DNA from: an uncultured Bacteroidales bacterium
Lineage (GTDB): Bacteria; Bacteroidota; Bacteroidia; Bacteroidales; F082
DNA: 8,580 nucleotides
Assembly (NCBI GenBank): GCA_937902805.1
Contig: CALEMB010000072.1
Span: 1 to 8,580 of the forward strand
Reading direction: 5' to 3'
Shown here: positions 1 through 5,047 of the stretch, piece after piece
Layout: each line of letters starts with the position of its first letter
Position numbering within the stretch: the first letter of the stretch is position 1
Position numbers and translations under genes: made by a program
Notes under the pieces: model-generated
Seen by the model: only the letters and a program-made list of their open reading frames with translations
What the model was told of the DNA's origin: nothing
Database searches by the model: none

Positions 1-15
1 CGATCTTAAAGCGTG

Positions 16-46
16 CAAATTTACTGCGTTTCCGCACATTTTCCAA
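16..46 (-). promoter_or_regulatory. Leftward promoter for a gene outside the window
   Basis: Read on the minus strand, a perfect Bacteroidota -7 box TAAATTTG (16-23) is preceded, after 20 bases, by TTG (44-46). That is the spacing expected for the primary sigma factor of this phylum. Transcription would begin around position 10 and leave the window, so the gene it serves is not visible. A 16-base A/T palindrome (45-60) touches the upstream element. Confidence 0.6.
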
Positions 47-60
47 ATAATTAATTATTT
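45..60. repeat. 16-bp perfect A/T palindrome
   Basis: AAATAATTAATTATTT reads the same on both strands. It overlaps the -33 end of the leftward promoter at 16-46, so it could be an upstream activating element or a regulator site. An all-A/T palindrome of this size can also arise by chance in AT-rich spacer. Confidence 0.45.
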
Positions 61-127
61 ATTTTTTAAAGAGGTATATAACCATAAAGTTTACAGGGTT
101 TTGCGCATAAAAAATCCGATAGAAATA

Positions 128-162
128 ATGAACCCCGAAAGTGTTTAGCTTTCGAGGTTCAT
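128..162 (-). terminator. Strong hairpin downstream of the deiminase gene; probable terminator
   Basis: The arms 128-141 and 149-162 pair at 13 of 14 positions (one C/A mismatch) around a 7-base loop. It lies about 130 bases beyond the stop of the leftward deiminase gene and before the next leftward promoter, the right place for an operon end. On the minus strand the 3' side is T-rich but has no clean T tract, so it may instead be an RNA-processing hairpin or part of an interspersed repeat. The rest of 1-291 holds no gene I can support. Confidence 0.45.
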
Positions 163-291
163 AATTAGAGCAAACTTTGGCAAAACCGTCACAACGGCGG
201 CTTGGTTGGCAAAGGTTTATTCCTTGTTTTTCTGCAACACCAACAACCTTTCTTTTGCCTTTTTGCACCCTTGTGAAGCGGATATGGTGTA

Positions 292-1164
292 TCAAGATTC
301 TGCCTTTTCAAGATCGCATTGCCAGTCGGTGACATTCCAAGAAATGCAATTAAGTGCGCCACCTCTTCTAACGGCTTCCAACGCAGGAATGCCGACTACT
401 TCACAATCAGGTAAAGCGTTGCTGATTTGCTCCAGAGCTTGCTCATCCTCTTCGAGTCCCAACTGAGGAACAAGAACCAATTTGCCAACCTGAAGGAAAT
501 TGATGTATGCCCAACTGCGAGCATGTTGCCTTTTGGCTTCATACTTCAAAGGAATAACGTCAAAATGCTTTTCCAATGCCTTTCGGAAGCGATTGTAATA
601 ATAGGGCGAAATGTCGTCATAGTTCGTCAGCAGAATTTTGCCGTCGCCTGCATAGTGGACGATGCCGTCGCTGTGGCCAAAGGTTTCTTTTCTGTCCCAA
701 GGTAGAAACAAGATATCGCTTTGAAAGGCATCTTTCAGAATTCCCTCTACTTCGGCGCGTGTTTTGTCCTTGTTTTCGAAAAACACTTTCTCTGTCATCA
801 CGATTTTATTGTCGCATTTCACAACATTGCCACCATCTAGAATCAGGTCTACTTTAACTGCGTTTTGCAAAACATGGGTCAGACGGTTTTGTCGGACTTG
901 AAGGATGGCTTCGGGATTGGTTTGAAGACGAAGACCGGTCTTATCTTGCAAATAATCAGGCGTGTACTTATAGGATACAAAGCGATCTTCTGCAATCTGG
1001 ATAGGCATGAAATCGCGACACCAAATGTCTTTGGTTTCCGCAAGACAGGCATAGTGAATCCAGTTTTCCTCCAATGCTTTGACAAGATGTTCGTTCAATG
1101 TTGGGCATTTCTTTGGCAGAAGGTCGGAGAAAAAGACGGTGTTGGTGAGGTTGTCGGTGATCAT
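292..1164 (-). CDS. Agmatine deiminase / peptidyl-arginine deiminase family protein
   Basis: 290 residues of the guanidino-group-modifying superfamily (PAD_porph / agmatine deiminase). Classic members turn agmatine into N-carbamoylputrescine and ammonia, a step towards putrescine. The usual landmarks are in order: D46-I-W48-C-R50-D51 near the N terminus, L-D110-G-G-N113, G163-H164-S-D166-G carrying the family His/Asp pair, and G-G-A-L-N-C273-I-S-W with the nucleophilic cysteine. No signal peptide is seen, so it should be cytoplasmic. It is shorter than typical agmatine deiminases (about 340-370 residues) but has both ends and all catalytic motifs, so it looks like a compact subfamily and not a truncation. 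The ATG lies 18 bases after the stop of the 215-residue gene, so the two are probably one operon. No N-carbamoylputrescine amidohydrolase is adjacent, so the true substrate (agmatine, another guanidine, or a peptide arginine) is open. Confidence 0.86.
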   Translation of the reverse strand: MITDNLTNTVFFSDLLPKKCPTLNEHLVKALEENWIHYACLAETKDIWCRDFMPIQIAEDRFVSYKYTPDYLQDKTGLRLQTNPEAILQVRQNRLTHVLQNAVKVDLILDGGNVVKCDNKIVMTEKVFFENKDKTRAEVEGILKDAFQSDILFLPWDRKETFGHSDGIVHYAGDGKILLTNYDDISPYYYNRFRKALEKHFDVIPLKYEAKRQHARSWAYINFLQVGKLVLVPQLGLEEDEQALEQISNALPDCEVVGIPALEAVRRGGALNCISWNVTDWQCDLEKAES

Positions 1165-1182
1165 AATGAAAAATGTTTGTTG

Positions 1183-1830
1183 TTACACCTGATCTTCTCT
1201 AGTAAAGCTCCATTTGCGTTCGCATTTTTTCTTTGTTTTTATGTATTCCCCTTCGTTTTCATCATAATGAAATACATTTTGGCGAGGCTTTCCGAAGACT
1301 TCTTTTGATTCTCTTGGCGAATCCACCCACATTATGCCATTGTCACTTCCAAGAGGAAATCCGTTTAACAATGCATAAAGATAGGTGGATTGGGTGTTAT
1401 GTCCGTATTTCTTTGATTTTACGAACATACTTGTTTTCTTATCCCATGTTAAATACTCATCATTTTTGCCTTTTACCTCATAAGAGCGTATGAGTGCAGA
1501 AGCGCGATAATGTCCTGTTTCATTCTCAAAAGCGATGTCATAACCAGAAGCATGTGCGTTCAAAGTCATTAGAGGAAAGTATGGAACATTTTCTAGGTCT
1601 CTCCCATTGCGATGGTATACAATAGGGTCATGTATTCCATGTTCTTCCTCGCTGTGGAAATAAAACTCCACTGTTCGAATAAATACTTTGTAATCTTTGT
1701 TGACTTGAATGTAGCCACCATAAAGGAAATTTGGTGCAAGCTTCTTAAAAATGGTCGAAAGTTCGGTGTCATCTTTAATTACTTTGACTTCTTCTTGAAA
1801 TTGGTTTAGAGCATCAATAAGTTTTTCCAT
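1183..1830 (-). CDS. Unrecognised 215-residue protein, possible Mpg/AAG-like fold
   Basis: I do not recognise this protein with certainty. I chose the ATG at 1830. The frame stays open up to a TTG at 1887, but that TTG is itself the -33 element of the promoter, so it cannot be translated from this promoter. The protein is soluble and charged, without signal peptide or membrane segment. By eye the stretch VEFYFHSEEE (residues 54-63), then HRN (73-75), then a hydrophobic run at 88-101 and SALIRSYE (111-118), parallels in order and spacing the core of alkyladenine DNA glycosylase: VETEAYLGPED with the catalytic Glu, PRN, LYVYIIYGM, VLLRALE. A later GSDNGIMWVD (161-170) resembles the C-terminal AAG segment before the final strand. 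This is a by-eye alignment, not a search result. If right, E55 would be the catalytic glutamate and the protein a base-excision glycosylase relative. It is the first gene of a two-gene operon with the deiminase, 18 bases downstream. Confidence 0.72.
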   Translation of the reverse strand: MEKLIDALNQFQEEVKVIKDDTELSTIFKKLAPNFLYGGYIQVNKDYKVFIRTVEFYFHSEEEHGIHDPIVYHRNGRDLENVPYFPLMTLNAHASGYDIAFENETGHYRASALIRSYEVKGKNDEYLTWDKKTSMFVKSKKYGHNTQSTYLYALLNGFPLGSDNGIMWVDSPRESKEVFGKPRQNVFHYDENEGEYIKTKKKCERKWSFTREDQV

Positions 1831-1854
1831 AATGATTGAGTTTTGAATTCGCAG

Positions 1855-1887
1855 CAAAAGTAGGGAGTTGGTTTCGATGCATTGCAA
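1855..1887 (-). promoter_or_regulatory. Promoter of the 215-residue gene / deiminase operon
   Basis: On the minus strand the -7 box TACTTTTG (1855-1862) is preceded after 22 bases by TTG (1885-1887). The predicted transcript start is about 20 bases before the ATG at 1830. The box fixes the start codon, because the longer reading frame would begin inside the promoter. Confidence 0.6.
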
Positions 1888-1892
1888 GAAAA

Positions 1893-1967
1893 TTTGTTAA
1901 ACTTTGTTAAAAGTTTTTTAATAGTTATTTACAACATAAATAACAAATTGTTTATATAAATAACTAT
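1893..1967. repeat. Cluster of direct and inverted repeats upstream of the deiminase operon
   Basis: TTTGTTAA occurs twice exactly 10 bases apart (1893-1900, 1903-1910). ATAGTTATTTA (1921-1931) is repeated inverted at 1957-1967, and its core TAAATAAC also occurs at 1937-1944. Nested between these is AACAA-A-TTGTT (1942-1952). The cluster sits upstream of the -33 element of the promoter at 1855-1887 and behind the stop of the antitoxin-like gene, so it could be a regulator site for the one or a weak terminator for the other. The surrounding 1888-2053 is AT-rich and holds no gene. Confidence 0.45.
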
Positions 1968-2053
1968 AAATCAACAATATAAATTATACTTTATCACTTC
2001 AACTTGTCTGCTTGTGCCTTTGGCTCCCTTCTGGTGTCCCAAAAAGCGGCGAT

Positions 2054-2188
2054 TTAGATGGCCTCTCTGCACATCTGCAAGACTTGCTTTGTGCTGTAAC
2101 ATCTTCCCGCCTCAAAATCGCGCTCCGATTCTTCCAACATGGCATCGATTTCAGCCATCGTGTAAGGTTGCTCGTAAATATTATCCAT
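2054..2188 (-). CDS. 44-residue antitoxin-like protein (orphan)
   Basis: A short frame starting MDNIYEQPYTMAEIDAM encodes 44 residues. The segment MAEIDAMLEESERDFEAGR, followed by YSTKQVLQMCREA, has the pattern of small type II antitoxins/addiction-module components: a short acidic helix, then D-x-x-x-G-R-x-Y-(S/T)-x-x-(E/Q)-V. Such proteins normally neutralise a RelE/ParE-like toxin encoded just downstream. No toxin frame follows on the minus strand (1888-2053) and none precedes it, so it is either a solitary antidote or the remains of a module. After its stop the same frame stays open for another 19 codons without evident homology. A -7 box TAAATTTG ends only four bases before the ATG, which would give a leaderless message or move the real start to Met11. 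Codon pattern and composition look coding, but the size keeps confidence moderate. Confidence 0.55.
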   Translation of the reverse strand: MDNIYEQPYTMAEIDAMLEESERDFEAGRCYSTKQVLQMCREAI

Positions 2189-2192
2189 GCCG

Positions 2193-2200
2193 CAAATTTA
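2193..2200 (-). promoter_or_regulatory. -7 box of the antitoxin-like gene
   Basis: TAAATTTG on the minus strand matches the Bacteroidota -7 consensus perfectly. No good TTTG is found 18-22 bases upstream, so the promoter may need an activator or be weak. The box ends four bases before the ATG, implying transcription starts at or just before the start codon. Confidence 0.4.
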
Positions 2201-2238
2201 CGAACTTTTTTCATTCTGGAAGCATAGTTAAGAAAACA

Positions 2239-2268
2239 AAAAAGTCGCCAAATCATCAGCGACTTTTT
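2239..2268 (-). terminator. Rho-independent terminator after the 65-residue gene
   Basis: AAAAAGTCGC (2239-2248) and GCGACTTTTT (2259-2268) form a perfect 10-bp stem around a 10-base loop. On the minus strand the stem is followed by a run of T (TTTTTTGTTTTCTT), so it ends the leftward sigma-factor/65-residue transcript. It lies 21 bases past the stop of that gene. Confidence 0.85.
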
Positions 2269-2289
2269 CGATTCTTTGTTCCGTTCCGG

Positions 2290-2487
2290 TCAGTTGTTCA
2301 TGAAAGCAACTTGACCCAGCAGCCCGGTGTTCATCGACTCGTAGGCGGCGGCGTAGTCGAACAGGTAGCGCAATATGTTGCGGCTGGGTTGCTGTTGCTC
2401 GCTCTCCCTACGGAAAACCTCCTTGATTTGTGATACCAACACTGCGTCTTCAACGGATAAGGGGTAAGAGGTGTAACTATTTGTCAT
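2290..2487 (-). CDS. 65-residue conserved-type small protein downstream of the sigma factor
   Basis: I do not recognise a named family. The protein is soluble and helix-rich: a segment ending in SQIKEVFRRESEQQQPSRN (about residues 19-37), then LRYLFDYAAAYESM. There is no signal peptide or membrane span. Three points support a real gene: codon use resembles that of the sigma-factor gene upstream, it lies in the same direction 83 bases after that stop, and a strong terminator follows 21 bases after its own stop. No promoter box is visible in the 83-base gap, so it is probably cotranscribed with the sigma gene. A regulator or partner of the sigma factor is a guess from position only; it lacks the membrane segment and zinc motif of usual ECF anti-sigma factors. 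Confidence 0.65.
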   Translation of the reverse strand: MTNSYTSYPLSVEDAVLVSQIKEVFRRESEQQQPSRNILRYLFDYAAAYESMNTGLLGQVAFMNN

Positions 2488-2551
2488 AGGCGTTTGTTAG
2501 GTTAGACTTTACCTATTTAACGCAGCCTCTCCCCGATTATTATATCTCGTA

Positions 2552-2565
2552 GAGAAAATTTTCTC
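2552..2565. repeat. 14-bp perfect palindrome between sigma factor and 65-residue gene
   Basis: GAGAAAATTTTCTC is its own reverse complement and begins six bases beyond the sigma-factor stop. It has no loop, so it is a poor terminator. It suits a dimeric DNA-binding protein or an RNA end. Nearer the small gene's ATG there is also TAGGT-N8-ACCTA (2498-2515). Confidence 0.45.
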
Positions 2566-2570
2566 AGAAA

Positions 2571-3158
2571 TTAATATGTTAGCGTCATGTTGTTGGCCAC
2601 CATCATCTTACGCAAGTTGATCAAGGCGTAGCGCATGCGGCCCAGCGCCGTGTTGATGCTCACGTTGGTGACGTCGGCGATATCCTTGAAGCTCATGTCG
2701 TCGAAGATGCGCATCCTCAGCACCTCGCGCTGCTCGTCGGGCAGGAAGGCGATCATCCTGTGGAGGTCGGAGTGCACCTGGTCCACAATCATGCCCTGCT
2801 CCACCGAGGCGTCGGTAATCGGCACGTTGTCGATGTAGTTGTAGTCCTCGCTCGACGACTCCACCGTGGGGATGCGGTTCTCCTTGCGGAAGTGGTCGAT
2901 GACAAGGTTGTGCGCGATGCGCATAGCGAACTGCACGAAACGGCCGTCGTCCTTGTAGGCCTTCGACTTGACGGTCTGGATGACCTTGACGAAAGTGTCC
3001 TGAAAGACATCGTCAGCCAACTGCTTGTCTTTCACAAGTGTGATTATGTAGGAATAGACTTGTTTCTGGTATCTACCAATCAATAATTCAAAACTATGAA
3101 CGTCGCCATCCTGGTAGCGTTCAATCAGTTCTTTGTCGCTTTTCACTATGTTGGACAT
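2571..3158 (-). CDS. ECF-type RNA polymerase sigma factor (sigma-70 family)
   Basis: 195 residues with the two-domain ECF layout. The sigma-2 region spans about residues 8-95, with the core-binding stretch LADDVFQDTFVKV (47-59) and the -10 recognition stretch FVQFAMRIAHNLVIDHFRK (74-92). The sigma-4 region spans about 128-185, with LPDEQREVLRMRIFDDMSFK, ADVTNVSINTALGRMRYAL and a helix-turn-helix. It would direct core RNA polymerase to its own promoter set. I chose the ATG at 3158: a strong Shine-Dalgarno AAAGGGGG lies 5 bases upstream, whereas the longer frame uses a TTG at 3185. A promoter is visible at 3264-3292, giving an untranslated leader of about 100 bases. No anti-sigma gene is adjacent, unlike the SusCD- or iron-linked ECF factors of this phylum. 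It resembles stand-alone ECF factors, but the signal it answers cannot be read from here. Confidence 0.95.
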   Translation of the reverse strand: MSNIVKSDKELIERYQDGDVHSFELLIGRYQKQVYSYIITLVKDKQLADDVFQDTFVKVIQTVKSKAYKDDGRFVQFAMRIAHNLVIDHFRKENRIPTVESSSEDYNYIDNVPITDASVEQGMIVDQVHSDLHRMIAFLPDEQREVLRMRIFDDMSFKDIADVTNVSINTALGRMRYALINLRKMMVANNMTLTY

Positions 3159-3163
3159 TGGGT

Positions 3164-3171
3164 CCCCCTTT
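3164..3171 (-). promoter_or_regulatory. Shine-Dalgarno site of the sigma-factor gene
   Basis: AAAGGGGG on the minus strand lies five bases before the ATG at 3158. It decides the start, and it is notable because most genes in this window have no such site. Confidence 0.75.
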
Positions 3172-3263
3172 CTTTGTGCACTCAACGCAAGTGCTTGTTA
3201 ATAAAGGGTATAAATCTTTCGATAGCGTCTCTCCTATTGATTGGTTAGTGAATAATTACAGCG

Positions 3264-3292
3264 CAAAAATACGGATTTTTTGAAAAATGCAA
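3264..3292 (-). promoter_or_regulatory. Promoter of the sigma-factor gene
   Basis: On the minus strand the -7 box TATTTTTG (3264-3271) is preceded after 18 bases by TTG (3290-3292), a close match to the Bacteroidota vegetative promoter. Transcription should start near 3258, about 100 bases before the ATG. The leader has no obvious riboswitch; a 5-bp GCACT/AGTGC hairpin lies close to the ribosome-binding site. Confidence 0.65.
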
Positions 3293-3318
3293 GAAAAAAT
3301 GAGATTTTTTTTCGTTTT

Positions 3319-3557
3319 GGGACAATAATTTTCGGGAAAAGGAGTAGCGACAATTCTCACCTTCAAGCAATTTTTATTGTCTATGGACAACAAAATTCGT
3401 GTTTTGATGGGTTTTGTGGTGTGTGGACAATAAATTTTAGCTGACAACCAAGAAGTCCCATTGATTGTTTTGCGGCCTCAATCCCTTTTCCCACCTGCGC
3501 ACTATCGGAATTTAGAGCACCTTGCTACCTGCGCATTATCGGAAAAAATTTATTGTC
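3319..3557. repeat. Dispersed GACAA/TTGTC motifs in the divergent intergenic region
   Basis: GACAA occurs at 3321, 3349, 3386, 3426 and 3443, and its complement TTGTC at 3377 and 3553. The best copies are longer. GACAATAAATTTT (3426-3438) is repeated as a perfect 13-base inverted copy at 3545-3557, and related forms lie at 3321-3332 and 3369-3381. The region contains no supportable gene. The copies may be binding sites or the remains of a small mobile element. Confidence 0.5.
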
Positions 3558-3612
3558 AATAGGTGCGTATTATCGGAATTTTATATATCTTTGCACCTGC
3601 GCATTATCGGAA
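3493..3612 (+). repeat. Array of four 18-bp repeats at exact 34-bp spacing
   Basis: Copies at 3493-3510, 3527-3544, 3561-3578 and 3595-3612. Copies 2 and 4 are identical (ACCTGCGCATTATCGGAA). Copy 1 differs at one base (ACCTGCGCACTATCGGAA) and copy 3 at three (AGGTGCGTATTATCGGAA). All starts are 34 bases apart, with unrelated AT-rich 16-base spacers. The core TGCGCA is a 6-base palindrome. The array stops 16 bases before the ATPase ATG. The ATPase promoter box lies in spacer 3, so copy 3 covers the upstream promoter part and copy 4 the predicted transcript start. This suggests an operator/iteron array controlling, or recognised by, the ATPase gene product. Units are too short for CRISPR, and a 34-base period is not coding. 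Confidence 0.88.
3586..3593 (+). promoter_or_regulatory. -7 box of the ATPase gene, between repeats 3 and 4
   Basis: TATCTTTG matches TAnnTTTG. The predicted transcript start is near 3598, inside repeat 4, giving a leader of about 31 bases. There is no good TTG at the expected upstream distance, because that position falls in repeat 3. A repeat-bound protein could therefore be needed for, or block, RNA polymerase. Confidence 0.5.
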
Positions 3613-3628
3613 ATTTAATTATAACTAT

Positions 3629-4984
3629 ATGATTTTCAAGAGAAAGATATACAAAAAGTTCCTTGAATGGAAAAGAATGGGCGGACAGAAGGCCTTGCTC
3701 GTCGAAGGAGCAAGACGAATCGGAAAGTCAACCATCGTGGAAGAGTTTGCCCGAAACGAATACAAGAGCTATATTCTTATCGATTTTGCCAAGGCTCGGG
3801 ATGTGGTGAAGGAGGCTTTTGTGAACAATCTCAACGATCTTGATACGTTTTTTATGCTTATTTCCAGCGAGTTTAAGGTGAAGTTGCACGAAAGGCAATC
3901 ACTGATTATTTTTGACGAAGTCCAGAAATTTCCTCGGGCACGCGAGGCCGTGAAGTATTTGGTGCAAGATGGACGCTATGATTATATCGAAACAGGGTCG
4001 CTCATTTCCATTCATGAGAATGTCGCAGACATCGTTATCCCTTCAGAAGAGCGTTGCATAAAGATGTATCCACTTGATTTCGAGGAATTCTGTTGGGCTT
4101 TCGGAGAGGAGCAACTTCTGGATTACATTAAATTGTGCTTCGAGAAGAAAAGGCCCCTCACCAACGATTTGCACCGCAAAGCCATGATGCTGTTTAGGCA
4201 ATATCTGCTTGTCGGAGGTATGCCGAAGCCCTTGGATGTGTTTCTCGAAAATTCGCGTGATTTTGCCTTATGCGATGAGGAAAAGCGTGACATTTTACGA
4301 CTTTATCGAGAGGATATTATGAAAATTGGTAACCAATATCGTTCAAAGGTGCTGGCCATTTATGATCAGATTCCCGGTCTGCTTTCCAAGCACGAAAAAC
4401 GGGTGGTTTTCAACAAGATAGTGGAAGGCTCCGATTTCATGCAGTATGAGGACACTTTCTTTTGGCTTGCCGATTCGATGATTGCCAACGAGTGCTTCAA
4501 CTGCGCCGACCCTAACGTTGGGCTTTCCATTAACGAGGACAGGACTTACGTGAAGTGCTATATGGGCGACACTGGACTTTTGGTCAGCCATGCTTTCAGC
4601 GAAAACGACGTTTCCGATGGCGAACTGTATCGGGAAATCCTGCATGGGAAACTCTCGCTCAACGAGGGGATGTTATACGAAAACGCCATCGCACAGATGC
4701 TGGTGGCAGCGGGTCACAAGTTGTTTTTTTACACGCATTACAACGAAACAAAGCACCGCAACGACATTGAAATAGACTTCCTCTTGTCGAACCATAGCAA
4801 ATTGAAATACAAGGTTTTCCCTATTGAGGTGAAGTCAACCGAAAACTACTCGACCACCTCGCTTGAAAGATTCAAGGAGAAATACCATGAGCGCATTGGA
4901 GGTTGTTATGTCATTCACCCCAAGAACCTTTCTTTGAAAGGCGACATTGTGTGCATTCCGCCTTATATGACGTTTTGCTTATAG
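3629..4984 (+). CDS. AAA ATPase with C-terminal DUF4143 (PD-(D/E)XK-like) region
   Basis: 451 residues of the AAA_14/DUF4143 family, widespread and multicopy in Bacteroidota and of unknown biochemical role. Walker A is G27-A-R-R-I-G-K33-S-T, with the double arginine typical of the family. Walker B is LIIFDEVQKFP (92-102; D96, E97), and ETGSLISI (121-128) is the sensor-like motif. A middle helical/winged-helix-type region (about 140-300) follows. The C-terminal part carries E346/E351, R377-N-D-I-E-I-D383-F and I-E400-V-K402, matching the E...D...ExK pattern of restriction-endonuclease-fold nucleases. It has no signal peptide or membrane span. I take the ATG at 3629: the frame opens from a GTG at 3563, but that stretch is repeat and promoter DNA. 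Its base composition is visibly more AT-rich than the neighbouring uvrA, and it sits between housekeeping genes, so insertion by transfer is plausible. The four-copy repeat array immediately upstream is the notable context. Confidence 0.92.
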   Translation: MIFKRKIYKKFLEWKRMGGQKALLVEGARRIGKSTIVEEFARNEYKSYILIDFAKARDVVKEAFVNNLNDLDTFFMLISSEFKVKLHERQSLIIFDEVQKFPRAREAVKYLVQDGRYDYIETGSLISIHENVADIVIPSEERCIKMYPLDFEEFCWAFGEEQLLDYIKLCFEKKRPLTNDLHRKAMMLFRQYLLVGGMPKPLDVFLENSRDFALCDEEKRDILRLYREDIMKIGNQYRSKVLAIYDQIPGLLSKHEKRVVFNKIVEGSDFMQYEDTFFWLADSMIANECFNCADPNVGLSINEDRTYVKCYMGDTGLLVSHAFSENDVSDGELYREILHGKLSLNEGMLYENAIAQMLVAAGHKLFFYTHYNETKHRNDIEIDFLLSNHSKLKYKVFPIEVKSTENYSTTSLERFKEKYHERIGGCYVIHPKNLSLKGDIVCIPPYMTFCL

Positions 4985-5047
4985 GCTTGGCGCAGAAGAT
5001 TTCTTAATATTTTCTTCTTCCCCCTCTCCTATTTCCCCGCTTTTCCG

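Noticed and set aside
59..295. 78-residue frame on the minus strand downstream of the deiminase
   Set aside because: It runs through the strong hairpin and AT-rich spacer, has no domain features, and starts within the end of the deiminase gene.
865..1308. 147-residue plus-strand frame
   Set aside because: It is antisense to the deiminase and the end of the 215-residue gene; both minus-strand genes have better coding evidence and family motifs.
1831..1887. 19-residue TTG-initiated extension of the 215-residue protein
   Set aside because: The TTG is the promoter -33 element and the -7 box lies inside the extension, so it would not be in the message.
1999..2256. 85-residue frame on the minus strand over the antitoxin region
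   Set aside because: It is a different frame from the antitoxin-like gene, crosses the terminator stem, and is rich in residues typical of out-of-frame reading; the 44-residue frame has the recognisable motif.
2014..2433. 139-residue plus-strand frame
   Set aside because: It is antisense to the antitoxin-like and 65-residue genes and spans the terminator; no family features.
2760..3086. 108-residue plus-strand frame inside the sigma gene
   Set aside because: Antisense shadow rich in V, H, L and D produced by the sigma-factor codons; no supporting start signal or homology.
3159..3185. 9-residue TTG-initiated extension of the sigma factor
   Set aside because: The extension contains the Shine-Dalgarno AAAGGGGG that serves the ATG at 3158.
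3256..3447. 63-residue frame on the minus strand in the divergent spacer
   Set aside because: Its repetitive peptide (copies of YCP and K/N-rich stretches) is a by-product of the DNA repeats; it overlaps the sigma-factor promoter and shows no family resemblance.
3493..3612. CRISPR array
   Set aside because: Repeat (18) and spacer (16) lengths are well below CRISPR sizes, there are only four units, no cas gene is near, and the spacers contain promoter sequence.
3563..3628. GTG-initiated N-terminal extension of the ATPase
   Set aside because: These 22 codons are repeats 3 and 4 and the promoter box. The predicted transcript starts inside this stretch, and the family N terminus fits the ATG at 3629.
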